Source: Inia geoffrensis
Lineage: Eukaryota > Chordata > Mammalia > Artiodactyla > Iniidae
Length of the DNA stretch: 64,000 bases
Assembly (NCBI GenBank): GCA_036417435.1
Contig: CM070919.1
Coordinates: forward strand, 35,952,318 to 36,016,317
Direction of reading: 5' to 3'
Made by a program: the position numbers and the translations under genes. This document shows, piece after piece, positions 1-12,397 of the stretch (position 1 is its first letter; every line of letters starts with the position of its first letter). The notes beneath the pieces are model-generated. The model saw nothing but the letters and a program-made list of their open reading frames with translations. It did no database searches and had not been told where the DNA came from.

Positions 1-2130
1 ACAGTCCCACATACTATAAACCGCCGTTGATGTTTCATTAAAACTTTTGAAATAACTTATCATTTTTCACCCCTTTTAAAAATATGTAATATACATGGAG
101 GAAAGCCTTCTTATTGCTCAGAAAAATACCAGTAAAGAAGCATCAAACATAACATGTTATATTTTAAATGTAGGAGAAAAGAAACAGGCTCATTAAGCCT
201 TCATACATCTTTGAGAAGTTAAAAAAAATGGGTTTTAGCAGATTAGAAGAACATTTTTACTGGAAACCCTGCAAAGAAAATGCCACCAACTATAAATTTC
301 TAACACTTTTGGCTAATGAGCTGATCTCGGTTCATCAGACATGAGGCAGTGATGTTGTTACCAATTTCAAAGTTCCTGACGACATAGTAACATCACCCTT
401 TAATCTAAGCCCATAAATGGACTGGTCATCAGGTTGAGAAGTAGCACATGGGCTGAGGAGACAGACAGAAGATTAGGGAAGTTCTAATTCTGTCACATGT
501 CTGTGCCATTGAGACCTCCCTGACTCTTCACAGGGAGGATCTCATTTACAGGCCTGGCGTGACCGCCTCTACCAAAATTGCTGTCCATTGTTTGCTGGCA
601 GCCGATAAATCCATCAAAAGGTAGCCAATAAGTAAGAACTGATGTGAAGAGTGACATGATCTTACTACTGTCACAGAGTATGGGCCAAATAGCCATGGGT
701 TTATCATATTTACAAAGAGAAGGGGGTTGGGAAGTAGAACGTTGTTTTTTTGTTTTTTCTTTAAGGTTCGAATCCTTAATCTGAAAGTGCAGAAGAAAGT
801 TTGATGTTTTGTAAATGGGCGGTTTTATCTGGGATATGGTTAGGAGCTTTGCCAAGACGACAGTCGCCAAGTCAGTGGCAGTTTAAAAAAAAAAAAAAAA
901 GGAAAATTTGAACTTTCCCCAGCTGAAGATAGAATGATTTGTCAGAATTCACAGGCACCACAGAATAGGTAACTGAGCATCATTTGCATCCAGTTATGGG
1001 TGTCTGTCGTTGTAAGGCATGCATAGTTATTCACTCTGTGCAAACAGGGCTAATGTCCACAAACATGAAAATGATTAGAAAATTCATTCATTAGGGTCAT
1101 TTGTACAATTCCACTGTCAACTTGAATCACTTGTTTCAATTGATACCTCCTTTAGGAAATCAGTCCACAAATATTTATTTATTCAGCAAGGAGATTATGT
1201 GCTGCTGTTTTCTGCTTGACCTATAATGCAATTTCTAATAACACACTCATTTCATCCTAATAAGCGGGAGGTTAGGTTTCACGTGTTAACATGAGCTGTT
1301 AAATTAATAAATACTTATTAACTGTGTTAGATTTCATTCCCTGTCAGTGGAGTCAGTGGAAATAAGGTGATTGCATTGTACAAGTGCACGTCGATTGGCT
1401 GCTCTGTGACCTTCAATGAGAGCCTGAACAAAATTAGCATTTTTACAAATTTCGACATTTAAAAAGACTTAGTTTTTTGCTAAAGAAAATAATAAATGTT
1501 TTTCTGAATCAAACTAGAAACAGGATCCCAATTAATTAATTTATTATTAATTATTCCATTTGGAAATATCGACTCAGCACACACAGTTCTGTAGCAAAAT
1601 CTAAATACCATCACTTACTACACACTCACCGTCCGAGACACCCAATATTTTGTTCCTTACCTATGTGACGTTCTCTATCGGACTGTATTTGTTTATGTTT
1701 ACTCTTGTGGGCTGGCTCTCTGTCTTTCTATGCCCACCTCAAACTCTCATTTATTTTATTTAATCACAGCCCCATTAGCAAAATCTGTTACATACCCCTG
1801 CTTTCTTCGGCTTGTTTAAAGGTAGTTGTTTTTCTTCATGAGCTCACTCCTTGAACTTCCCCTGCAAAACTGTATTTCTGTTATTATTCCTGCTGTGTTG
1901 AAAATGTAAGCAGCATGGAAACAAGTATATTGTTCAATAGGCTCCCCTCACCCCCTCCTCCTGTGGCCAAATTCTGGATCAAGGGAATATTGAGCATTGA
2001 AAGACAGCAAGCTTTGAACTTGGGGAGACTAAGTGAGTGATTTGTTAGAAAGTGAATTAAGAAAAAAGTCTTTTTTTTTTTTTTTCACCCAATCTAAAAT
2101 CTAGAGAATTAGTTCAAGACTTATTTTTTT
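1..2130. other. Unrecognised AT-rich sequence, no gene seen
   Basis: I recognise no gene or repeat family here. There is an A16 tract at 885-900 and an ATTA-rich patch near 1531-1555. The part from about 950 to 1500 is free of simple repeats and has several TAAT/ATTA words, so it could be conserved non-coding DNA, but sequence alone cannot show that. The 125-codon minus-strand frame at 493-870 has no recognisable domain. Confidence 0.4.
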
Positions 2131-2134
2131 TCAT

Positions 2135-2225
2135 CTTTATGAGAATGACCTAAGGCAAGTCACTTAATCCCTCTAGACCTCCTTTCATTGCCTATAAAAT
2201 GAAAGTATTGAATAAGCTCATCGTG
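2135..2225 (+). repeat. MIR SINE fragment
   Basis: The order of words (a 'gacctaaggcaagtcactta' stretch, then 'ccctctagacctc', then 'tataaaatgaaag') follows the MIR core: GACCTTGGGCAAGT, then CTCTGAGCCTC, then GTAAAATGGGGAT. It is a short, strongly diverged copy. Confidence 0.55.
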
Positions 2226-5092
2226 TTCCCTTTTAAAATTAAAATTTGTCTTTCTGAACTACCACGTGAAGGATTTTTAAAAGAACCAAAAAGTTTTACT
2301 GACATGGAGAAGAGTGTTCTCAGAACACCCTGATATTTCTGATAATTAAAATTTAGCTTCTGCTTTTCATCTTGCAAAATGGCAAGTTCCAACTTTTCCC
2401 CAGACGTATCTCAAAACCAGATAGGAGAAAATTGCGCGAGCATTTTGGAGCCTTGGAGCATGCTAAATACACATGTGCAGAGTGAAGGTTCTTACAAAGG
2501 GCAAAGATGCTGGGGTTGTCTCTTTAAAAGTGGACGAGTTAGTTGGACGCTGGGATGTAGTTCATGAGTGGGAAGACTAGGACTTATGGTTTCCAGCTCT
2601 TTTTCTTTGTGGCCACAGCAGCTGGGTTAGGCTTTCTGGAGGAGTCTCTGAACAGACACCAGCTTACCGGGCCCTTTTGCTAGCTTCAGCCTGTATGGTA
2701 CAGTTACTCTCCTCCATGCAGCTGGGTTTTGATTAATCCCAAAGTGCCCTGCCTGGTGGAATCATTTGCAGCATCACAGACCTGTTTGATGATGTGTTCC
2801 AGCTGCGAAACAACAGCACGAGAAACCCCACGGTCCATGTCCACACTGGGGGAAACACTCTTCCCGGAAGTAATCTTTCAGAAATGCAAATTCCTGTTAC
2901 CTTGGGCGGCTTTTGCTATTCTCCCCAGCCCTAAAAAAGGATCCCTTCTTTTCACCCTGATATCCCCTTCCTGAAAAGTCCTCATTCCTCCAGAGGGTTT
3001 CACTTTAGGCTGATAGCTCCCTCTCTCTTCAGCCTGCCAATATCGAAGCTCACTGACTATTTTTTCCTAGTCCTGTCCCCAGATCTGTAGCCTAGAGCTT
3101 CAATGTACAGAATTCAGCATTTCGAACAAATTACTTTGGCACACATGAAATGTTTAAGTGGAATGGTGCTTCCTGGCATCTCCCAATGTTCTCCCCATTT
3201 TTTACTCACAGCTCATTTATGTCAGCTCCTGCACACAAAGATACGGAAGGACATGAAATGTGTTATTACTCAAACGAAGAGCTCCTCCGCCATTCTTCTT
3301 GGCTAAGTGTATCCAGGAACGCATTTATAAGCAGCTATGTCCCGTGAGTCTCTTCCAAGCTAATTTCACGCTAACCAAAGGTAGAGCACTTCCATTTTTA
3401 AACTTGGCATTCCCGTGGTACTGATTCTGTGTTAAAATTTAGAATCATCTTAGTTTTCTCACAGCTTTGTTTGTGCTTCAAGAGCAAAAGTCATAACTTT
3501 GATCAAGGACTTTGATTCTTGGAGCTGATCGTCTAAATCTGGAAACAGTAGAGGTCCCTGGAGAATACTGAGCTTTATCTTCTTTCAACTTCAAGTGTTT
3601 GAAGAAGGACTATTGGGGAAGGAAACCTTCCGTGCTAGCCAGAGATACCGCTACATGGGTGTAAAGAGCATATTTAATAACTGTTCTGACATTGGCATCT
3701 TCTAATGCTTTCAGCATTATCCTGATCGTGAAATTTATTCATTCTTTTCCTCCCTCTTCTGTCCTTTTTTTTAACCTTATTCAGTAAGTATATGGCTATG
3801 CTTCCATCAAAAATGGGCTTAAAAGATTTTCTCTGCCCTTACTCACACTTCCACTGTCAAAATACTCACTAAAGCTCCCATTGCATTAGAGCAACTTAGC
3901 GGCCTTATGACTCACCAACAATTCTATTTCTCTAACAAGTGCAGTCAATGATGGAGGTGCCATTAGAAATTCTTCTTTCCTCTGCTGTTGGCTGATAAGA
4001 TCAAGTAAGGCAGCTTTATTCTCTTCATGCAATCCAACTTCACTTTCTCTTTCTCCAAAGAGAAAATGGAAAAGGACCAGTTCATACTAAAAATAGTTTA
4101 GTGATACTGCATCACTTGTTTTTAAATATAATCTTTGAAAAAGCAGTAGTAGGTAAGCCAGTAGGTCTGTGGTTAAACACACACATACATGCACCTTTGT
4201 GGTAGTTTTATCAACCGATAATATAGTAGTTACCCAATTCCAATGTTTCAATCAAGGTTTTTCACTGTTCTTTTTTACATTTTTCTCATCTCTGCTGTAT
4301 TTTATCTAAAGCCTGTTGATACTTTATCTTTTCCACTCATTAAACTTCCTCTTAGTATTAATGTGAAAGAAAGGAAGGGGAAGAGCCTAACACCCGGTAG
4401 CATCATTGTTTATGCAAGTTTTCATAATCCGTAAAATATTTCCTAGTCCCCCTGAAAATCTGTCTTGTTATATGTTCCAGTCAGTAAACTCAAAACTCTT
4501 CCAATTCATTAAGCTTGCTGGCATTCTTCTTTCTTAATGAAGGTTTTTGTATAACCCTAAAGGATTTTTGTATAACCCGAATGATTCAGACCAGATCCCT
4601 TTCTAAATTTCTGTTGGGGAAATAGTCTTTGAGGTAATCCTCCTTTAATATTTTTCTTCTGTCATGTGTATACAGTTCCAAGTGCCCAAATGTTCAGATT
4701 GTAATAATATTTCAAAACAGTCACCACTAAATATATTTCATTCACATTTTTTTCAATACAAGTGTTTTGAAGACGTTGCAATGACTTCTTGTATTTTGTT
4801 GTTTACTGATTCAAAGGAAAGAACATTCAGTGGAAAAGATGAAGCAGTCACTAAATTACCAGATGATCTTTAATGTGTCATTTAACTTTTGTTTTATTTC
4901 TTAATCAAAAAGAAATCTCTTCGCTGGGGCCATATTACCAAAAAAGTGATGTAGCAACTGATTACTTTCACAGTATTATTTATTGTGAGACTTGGTTTTC
5001 TACATGTTTAAATATTTATACTGAATAGTTTCGAAAATTTGATATAAAAATAATGCAAGTTATTGGGCTAGTTTTTTTCAAAGAAAATAATT
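2226..5092. other. Unrecognised sequence, no gene seen
   Basis: No convincing gene, RNA or repeat family. Short plus-strand frames (62-81 codons) lack start context, domains or splice-consistent structure that I can defend. A small local duplication with a 21-base period, 'tttttgtataaccc' twice, lies at about 4544-4578. Confidence 0.4.
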
Positions 5093-5433
5093 AGAAATCT
5101 TGTGAGGGTCTCCCTGGTGGCACAGTGGTTCAGAATCCACCTGCCAATGCAGGGGACAGGGGTTCTGAGCCCTGGTCCGGGAAGATCCCACATGCTGCGG
5201 AGAAACTAAACCCGTGCGCCACAACCACTGAGCCAGCGAGCTGCAACTACTGAAGCCCGCGCACCTAGAGCCCATACTCCGCAACAAGAGAAGCCACCGC
5301 CGTGAGAAGCCCGTGCACCGCAACTAGAGAAGGCCTGTGCTCAGCGACGAAGACCCAACACAGCCGAAAAGAAATAAATAAATTTTAAAAAAAGAAACCT
5401 GCCTAAATGTTTTAAAAAAAAGAAATCTTGTGA
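5093..5433 (+). mobile_element. CHR-type tRNA-derived SINE, long form, with target-site duplication
   Basis: The body runs from 5106. It has the CHR head 'tccctggtggcacagtggtt' (pol III A-box region), a degenerate B box in 'ggggttctgagccc', then the 'ccgggaagatcccacatgct' block and a long tRNA-unrelated part. It ends in an AAATAAATAAATTTT tail. The 13-base direct repeat agaaatcttgtga flanks it at 5093-5105 and 5421-5433, which fits L1-mediated insertion. Divergence and length (~300 bp) mark it as an older subfamily than the ~210-bp copies further right. Confidence 0.92.
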
Positions 5434-5469
5434 AATTACTTTTGATACTGTCCCTATTCATCTCATAAC

Positions 5470-6600
5470 AACTTTTGATTCTTGTTTAATTGACATATAG
5501 TTGATTTACAATATTATATTAGTTTCAGCTGTCCAACATAGTGATTCAATATTTTTAGAGATTATTCTCCATTTAAAGTTATTATAAAACAATGGCTATA
5601 GTTCCCTGTGCTGTACAATATATCCTTGTAGCTTATTAATTTTATACATAGTAGTTTGTATGTCTTAACCCCCTAGACTTCTCTTTCCCCTCGCCCCTTC
5701 CCTCTCCCTACTGGTAAACACTAATTTTTTCTCTTTATCTGCGAGTCTGTTTTTGTTTTGTTGTATACATTCCTTTGTTTTGTTTTTTCAATTCTACATA
5801 TAAATGGTAACATAGACTACTTGTCTTTCTCTTTCTGCCTTATTTCACTAAGCATAATACTCTAGGTCCAGCCATGTTATTGCATCTGGTCCCAGACTTT
5901 TTTGTCTGCTAGGAGTATTTTTATTACAAATTCAGTTTTACTACTAGGGATCAGTCTGTTCAAATTGTCTGTTTCTTCTTGATTCAGTCTTGGTAGGTTG
6001 TATCTTTCTATAAATTTGACCATTTCGTCTAGGTTGCCCAATCTGCTGATATATAACTGTCCACAGTATTCTCTTAGGATTTTTTTGTATCTCTGTGGTA
6101 TTTGTTGTTATTCCTCCTATTTTAATTCTTATTTTGTTTATTTGGATCCTCTATCTTCTTGATGAGCCTGGCTAAATGTTCATCAGTTTTGTTTATCTTT
6201 TCAGCAACCAGCTCTTTGTTTCATTGATCTTTTTTCTATTGTTTTTTTGGGGGGTGTCGCTATTTTATTTATTTCCTGTGTGATTTTTATTGTTCCCTTC
6301 CTTCTGTTGGCTTTGGGCTTTGTTTGCTCTTCTTTTTCTAATTCCTTTAGGTGATAGTTTGGGTTGTTTATCTGATATTTTTCTTGTTTCTCAAGGTAGG
6401 CCTGTATCACTCTAAACTTCCCTTTTAGAAGTGCTTTTTCCCATAGATTTTTGAGAGTTGCCTTTCCATTTTCATTTGTCTCCAGGTATTTTTTGATTCC
6501 CTCTCTGATTTCTTCATTGACCCATTTTTTTAAAATAGCATATTGTTTAGTATCCATGTGTTTGTGCTTTTCCCATTTTTCTTTTATTTTAAACTAAAAT
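5470..6600 (-). mobile_element. Old L1 remnant: 3' UTR joined to an ORF2 piece
   Basis: Plus-strand text from about 5480 to 5905 is the reverse complement of a laurasiatherian L1 3' UTR (poly-pyrimidine 'cttcccctcgccccttccct', then the 'aggtccagccatgtt' block). From about 5930 to 6580 it switches to reverse-complement ORF2. The 118-codon minus-strand frame at 6201-6557 reads like the L1 region after the endonuclease domain (residues such as KWVNEEIREGIKKYLE and LKGKFRVIQAYL). Much of ORF2 (reverse transcriptase and C-terminal part) is missing between the two parts, so it is internally deleted or two adjacent fragments. Confidence 0.82.
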
Positions 6601-7640
6601 TACTAGATTTATTAGAAGACTAATCCTAGGTCTGCGTGACATCTGAGAAATGAGAAATTAAATATTGAGAAACATACTATCTTTGTGTCCTTAAAACAGG
6701 TAGAGGAATTCTATTTTGTTTTTAGTAGTTATTTTCTTACAGATACAAAAAAATAAAGGAGTATTTAATAACTATAAGAATTAGAGAAATGCATAAAGAA
6801 AAATACTTGGTATGGTGTATACAAAAAATAAAAGAAAACCAACAAAACTCTTCAAACAAATTTTATCCAGTTCTTTATCTTTTTACATAGGGTTCTAATA
6901 GCATCTCATCAACTACCCTGCATATTTTATTGTTGGGGTAAAACCTTATTTTTCCCCCACTGACCTTATTTTTAAAAATCTTTAGAACAAATTTTCCAAT
7001 ATTTCATTTTATATTGGTTATAGTACTTATTGCTATAAATTTGGCTGAAAGATGTTCTCACACAGTCATAATTTTATGAAAAGAACAACTTTCATGCTGA
7101 AATTTTTCACATTTTATCACAACCTAAATATGAGTTTATCTTCAAAATTTGAGGAAGATTTTAATCATCATTGATTTATGAGAATATTTTAAAGAAGCCT
7201 CTATTTTGCCAATGCAAAAAGTATTTTGGCATTTTAGATTAATTCAAATTTAAATTTAGTGGATAAACTTTTTCTATTAGAAGTCATAATTAACTGATTA
7301 AAAAATACGTCATGTTCTATCACTTTACCTGGCTTTCATCTTTCAAAAATTCATAAAAATCTAAAGGAAAATAAATTTTGACTCAAGATGTATTATAATA
7401 ATGTCACAGTTAGAAATTAATATTTTCTTTCAAATATCAGATAAAAATGGTGTATCACTGACCAGAACAAATGTTCAGCAGTTCCAATATATATATTTGT
7501 TATTTGTTTCCCATTTGAGATATATATCTCCAGTTCCCCACAGACAAATCCAGAGATTTAAAATTTTACTCTGCTTGAAACTGACCCTCTTGCAGTATAC
7601 TCTCGAGGGCTCCAAGTCCCTTGAGTCCTCTTTTCCGTTC
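6601..7640. other. AT-rich unrecognised sequence
   Basis: No gene or repeat family recognised. The text is AT-rich with no long open frame. Confidence 0.4.
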
Positions 7641-7760
7641 AGCGCAATTCAGTAAATTCAATTCCACAGGCATTAATTGGGCTTCTGCTCTGTGTAAAGC
7701 ACTATGTGTGAAGTACAGCCAAGAATAAGCTTCGGTCCTTTTCCTCCAATACTGCAGCAC
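7640..7760 (-). repeat. Possible L2 3'-end fragment
   Basis: The run 'attaattgggcttctgctct' followed by 'gtgtaaagcactatgtg' resembles the reverse complement of the L2 terminal region (TTGAGCACCTACTATGTGCCAGGCACTG). It is short and diverged. Confidence 0.4.
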
Positions 7761-7934
7761 AGGAGAGATGTGCTCCCTTCCTTTCCCCTGGAGAATCAAT
7801 GCTGCCAGTAGTATCGTTGGGAACAGAATTATAACATCTGGATGTGGCTAGTTGTTTTTAATTCTCTTTCAAGTAGCAAATCACCTCTCCAAGTGTGCAT
7901 CTAGTTCTGCCTGAGTTTTTGTGCACCTGCCCGT

Positions 7935-7936
<2 letters not shown>

Positions 7937-7966
<30 letters not shown>
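7937..7966. repeat. (AC)15 microsatellite
   Basis: Uninterrupted AC dinucleotides, followed by a short (TCAC)n edge. Likely polymorphic in length. Confidence 0.97.
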
Positions 7967-7970
<4 letters not shown>

Positions 7971-8089
7971 TCACTCTCATTTCATCAGATGCTCCAAGGC
8001 AAGTGGGCTTTTCCCTAATGTTCTTTCAAATAGTCCCCTTCTTGTAGTTCACCAGGTATTTCTCATTTCTCTGGTCATGAAGATTCATT

Positions 8090-8290
8090 CAAAACACTCT
8101 CCTCACAGCTTGGGATTAACAGATACACACGACTATATGTAAAATAGATAAACGACAGGGACCTACTGTACAGCACAGGGAACTCTACTCAATATTTTGC
8201 AATAACCTACAAGGGAAAAGAATCTGAAAAAGAATATATATATATTCTTTTTCATATATATATATTCTATATATATATTCAGATTCTTTC

Positions 8291-8321
<31 letters not shown>

Positions 8322-8418
8322 AAACAGTCACTGTGCTGTACACCTGAAACTAACATGATATTGTAAATCAATTATACTTCAATAAAAAAAATTTTTAAAC
8401 AAAACAAAACACTCTCCT
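8090..8418 (+). mobile_element. 5'-truncated L1 (3' UTR only) with target-site duplication
   Basis: The body at about 8104-8404 is an L1 3' end: 'gggattaacagatacacac', 'gggacctactgtacagcaca', 'gctgtacacctgaaactaac', 'tatacttcaataaaaaaa'. The 14-base direct repeat caaaacactctcct flanks it at 8090-8103 and 8405-8418. That shows a complete severely 5'-truncated insertion and confirms the orientation. An AT-rich inverted repeat lies inside it (separate entry). Confidence 0.93.
8220..8330. repeat. AT-rich palindrome inside the L1 tail
   Basis: A perfect 28-bp palindrome lies at 8226-8253 (gaaaaagaatatat with its reverse complement). An outer pair, gaatctga at 8220-8227 and tcagattc at 8279-8286, encloses it. 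(TA)n follows to about 8322. The L1 parent has only one copy of the GAATCTGAAAAAG side, so the opposing arm was probably acquired after or during insertion. Confidence 0.85.
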
Positions 8419-10028
8419 AACATATCAGCTCAATGAAAAGTCACTTTCAGTAATTTGGAAAAACAACTCGCAAACCCTCTATTTATGATGACAAGTTGGA
8501 AGAAAGAAGAGTAAAACTTAAAGGTACCACATGCCCTCGAAGCAATACTAGGGTTGACATTCCTACAGCCTGATAATTAAGATGCTTTCTATCTATCATT
8601 GTTGCTCAGTAAAGTAGTGGAAAACCAATTCAAGTAATGCTTGTGATGACGTTATCATATTTGCCCATGTTTCTGTTTAGCATCGATAAATGCATGGTGC
8701 CAACAGAATCTTTTATATTCCATTTAGTAGAGTGCAACTCTGCGGACATTCACTTGAAATGTAAATCGTGTTTGATTTGATAATATTTCAAAATGGTGGA
8801 CAAGTAGCTCATGATGAGTGCATTGCCCACTGCGCACTGACACTCGTTCAGGGAGGGATGCGCTGCCAGGCGAACTGGGCAGCAGCTCTCATCCGAGCAC
8901 GAGAAGAAGGCCAGAGATGCTGACTTTGAAGCACACCTTCCCAAACATGACAAGAACAGGAAGAATTTGACACTAAGCTTCCCCCTCAAATCACAGCCCT
9001 TCTCTAATGAAGAAACATGTACCGTTGTGAGGGGTCGCCTATATACTGTCCCTCTGTGGCAAAAATATATAAATCTATCTGTAATGATGAATCCAAATTA
9101 TGAGACAGGACAGAATCCCATGGCAGAAGTGACCTGATGAGTTTATTCCTTGAGTGACCGCATCTGCAGCGGTTGCCATACTACTAAGAATCTGGGAACA
9201 AATTTTAGAATTCCTTTGCTGCCAGGAAGGGAAAAAAGAAAACGAAAAAAAGAGAAACTACCTCTTCAGCCTTTCCCCTGGGGCCACCCAGAATATGATC
9301 CACTTTTGAGGCTAAGTTCAGTATTTGATCTCCCAAATGAAAGGAAAAGGAATCAGTGTTAGCCAAAATAATTCTGTAGATGAGCCGCTCATTCTGTCTA
9401 CAAGAATTATTTTTGAGATTTCCCATGGAATTTACCCATTACGTACGTGGTGAAAGCCTACAAGCTTTATGGTCTCTGTCCCATGGTATGTGCTCTATAG
9501 GATTTGCAGATAGTTACCAAAAATACTCACAGCTGAACGTTCCTTACACACCCCTCACATCAGCACACACATTTACACTCTTTCCAGCTGCCCGCTATAT
9601 TTAAAATCATAGAATTTTATCACAATGTTTTCCCACTTTGGGATCTTGTTTAGCGTGAAGTCATGAATTAAAATGTAAAACACCGCCAAAACTACTCGTT
9701 ATATCAGAGACATCCAATTATTATTATCAAGTGAATTTTTGTGTTTCCACCAAGTTTTCACATCCTTCACTCCCTCAAGACAAACTGCAAGAGGATCATT
9801 ACAGCACTTCCTTCTTTTACCTCCTTGATCTAATGGGAATTCTCACCCATAGGAGTTAGATAATATGTAACAAAGAAGCACACCACAGGACTGGCTAGTT
9901 GTCATCAGACTTGAGCTGTATGATGCCAGACAGAAACGTATGGCTTGGCATAAAAATCTGTAAGTCCATATGTTCTAGATAAAGAGGTAAATGTTTGTGT
10001 GTGTATGTGAGTGAGTGTATGTATGTGC
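8419..10028. other. Unrecognised sequence, no gene seen
   Basis: No repeat family or gene recognised. The overlapping frames at 9150-9604 show no domain and no consistent coding signal. Confidence 0.4.
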
Positions 10029-10030
10029 AC

Positions 10031-10031
<1 letters not shown>

Positions 10032-10068
<37 letters not shown>

Positions 10069-10070
10069 TT
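10032..10070. repeat. (AC)n-(AT)n compound microsatellite
   Basis: An AC run of about 25 bases passes directly into an AT run ending near 10070. Confidence 0.95.
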
Positions 10071-10271
10071 AATTTGGATATGCTGTCATTTCTTAAAGTC
10101 CCAAATATCTCACTTCTTCTTTCATCTTTGACAGTTTAGATCCGCGTGATGTTTAGGGACTGACGTAGATTTTATGACCACGTGTTTCAGGTCGCTCTCC
10201 AGTGTGAAAGAGGAGGGTTCCCTGTGTGTCATAACTAAAAATTGAATGGACTTTAATGTAAAGAGCAACTG

Positions 10272-10337
10272 TAGAAGGAAGGAAGGAAGGGATGGAGGGG
10301 AGGGAGGAAGGAGAAGGAAAAAAGAAAGGAAAAAAAT
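10272..10337. repeat. GGAA-rich purine tract
   Basis: An almost pure purine strand (GGAA/GGGA/AGAA words) of about 65 bases. It is a degenerate tetranucleotide repeat. Confidence 0.85.
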
Positions 10338-11320
10338 GATTAAACTAGTAAAAAGTGATCCTCAAATGTAGTCATCCTCAGCTTGTGTCAGTGTCACTGG
10401 CTTCCAGCACCCTTGCTGTATTACTCAGGTACACTTGCATTTAGGTGTTTAAAATATGTGCTCCAGGAGGACGGACAGTTTTCACATGATGAGGTGTGAT
10501 CGAATGAAGATTAATTAAAAGTAGTCGTTCATCATAGAATATATAAGAGCATTCTGTTTTATAATAGGTATTAATTTCAGCATCACCTGCATGAATAACT
10601 TCTTAATTTGACATCCTTGGACAGGTCCTATGTCTTCTCGGTTTGGCTGCTTTATCCCATTAGTGGTCTCTCGCTGAGAGCCGGCAGGGGCAGGACTTTA
10701 CTCAGGAAATATTAATTCGACGCCCAGCCCTGCGCTAGTGGTTCTAACTGCACCCTCTTAAGGAAGCGTCTACATTGCTTTAGGACTTGCTTCATTTCTG
10801 ATTTCTTTTAAAAAAAACCCAACTTCTGAATTCGTTTTTATGTGAAAGTGCGCATTTGCTATGGATTGTTCAACTCTTCCACCAGTTCGAAGCATAAAAA
10901 TCTTGGAGGAGAGCCCACTTATCTTCTCACCCTGCAGCTTAGCAGTGTCTAGAATTGTATCATGTATACTGAAAGGGCTGTATAAACGCTTTCAATGGCT
11001 CATCATCTGGGAGAAGGGCTTCGGAGGGAAGAAAGCAGCATCTGATACCCGTGACTGTTCCTCGTGCCTCCCTTTCCTGCCCAGAGATAAGGGTGGCCGA
11101 TGACAGTCCCGAGCTCATTACAGGGCGCTTGCCTCAGGCCTCATCTATCATCTCTCCAACTGGGGCATCATCCCCAATCAGCTAAAACCAATCACTGCTG
11201 GGGGATTTTCCTCCCGGGTCTCAGTGCAGAATTTGCAAAATATTAAAGCTAAAGTCCTTCCACACCTAAAGCACTGTTGGTCTGAAAATGCATAACCTGG
11301 GGGAACAAGGGGGCTTCTTA
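10338..11320. other. Unrecognised sequence, no gene seen
   Basis: No gene found. It is moderately GC-richer than its neighbours toward 11,000-11,300. The 80-codon frame at 10861-11103 has no recognisable domain. Confidence 0.35.
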
Positions 11321-11775
11321 GCCTGTAAGGATGTGGACACAGTCCTGGGCCTCACGCCTGTAAGGATGTGGACACAGTCCTGGGCCTCACGCCTGTAAGG
11401 ATGTAGACACAGCCCTGGGCCTCACGCCTGTAAGGATGTGGACACAGTCCTGGGCCTCACGCCTGTAAGGATGTGGACACAGCCCTGGGCCTCACGCCTG
11501 TAAGGATGTGGACACAGCCCTGGGCCTCACGCCTGTAAGGATGTGGACACAGCCCTGGGCCTCACGCCTGTAAGGATGTGGACACAGCCCTGGGCCTCAC
11601 GCCTGTAAGGATGTGGACACAGCCCTGGGCCTCACGCCTGTAAGGATGTGGACACAGCCCTGGGCCTCACGCCTGTAAGGATGTGGACACAGCCCTGGGC
11701 CTCACGCCTGTAAGGATGTGGACACAGTCCTGGGCCTCACGCCTGTAAGGATGTGGACACAGTCCTGGGCCTCAC
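11321..11775. repeat. Minisatellite, 35-bp unit x 13
   Basis: Exactly 13 head-to-tail units of 35 bp (455 bp), each beginning gcctgtaaggatgtggacac. Units differ mainly at one site: 'agtcc' in copies 1, 2, 4, 12 and 13, and 'agccc' in copies 3 and 5-11. Copy 3 also has gtagac for gtggac. Variants at the edges with a homogeneous C-type centre fit recent internal expansion. 35 is not a multiple of 3, so no reading frame persists through it. Confidence 0.98.
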
Positions 11776-12039
11776 GGCCACACTCTTGGTTTTCTTCCTC
11801 TGCACCTGCCACTCTTTGTTCCCTGGCTAAAACCACACGCCTCTCTTTGTTCATTCTATACCTAAGTGCTTGATCATTCCAACAAATTCCGTGGCCTTAA
11901 ATGCCATGTCTATACAATAAGGATTTCCAAATTTCTATCTCCAGCCTCAGTCGCTCCCTTGAACACCAGTCTTACATATAACTGTCTGTTCAACATTTCC
12001 TCACAGATGCCCTTTGAGTATCTAAAAGTTCACGTGTCC

Positions 12040-12397
12040 AGAACTGAATTTTTTTTTTTAAGAATCAGTTTTTTAAATTTATTTATGTTTGGCTGCGTTG
12101 GGTCTTCGTTGCTGTGCACAGGCCTTCTCTAGTTGTGGCGAGCGGGGGCTACTCTTCATTACGGTGCACGGGCTTCGCACTGCAGTGGCTTCTCTCGTTG
12201 CAGAGCACGGGCCCTAGGCGTGTTGGGCTTTGGTAGTTGCAGCACGCGGGCTCAGTAGTAGCGGCTCGCGGGCTCTAGAGCGCAGGCTCAGCAGTTGTGG
12301 TGCACGGGCTTCCCGGACCAGGGCTCGAACCCGTGTCCCCTGCATTGGCAGGCGGGCTCTTAACCACTGCGCCCCCAGGGAAGTCCCTAGAACTGAA
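12040..12397 (-). mobile_element. CHR-type SINE, long form, with target-site duplication
   Basis: Reverse-complement CHR SINE: T-rich tail at the left, 'ggctgcgttgggtcttcgtt', B-box complement 'gggctcgaaccc', and the head 'accactgcgcccccaggg' at the right. The direct repeat agaactgaa at 12040-12048 and 12389-12397 brackets it. The repeat is L2 sequence, so the SINE landed inside a pre-existing L2. Long subfamily, clearly diverged. Confidence 0.93.

Noticed and set aside
765..775. Perfect tRNA-like B box (ggttcgaatcc)
   Set aside because: No A box, acceptor stem or cloverleaf can be built around it; the upstream 45 bases are mostly T. Chance match.
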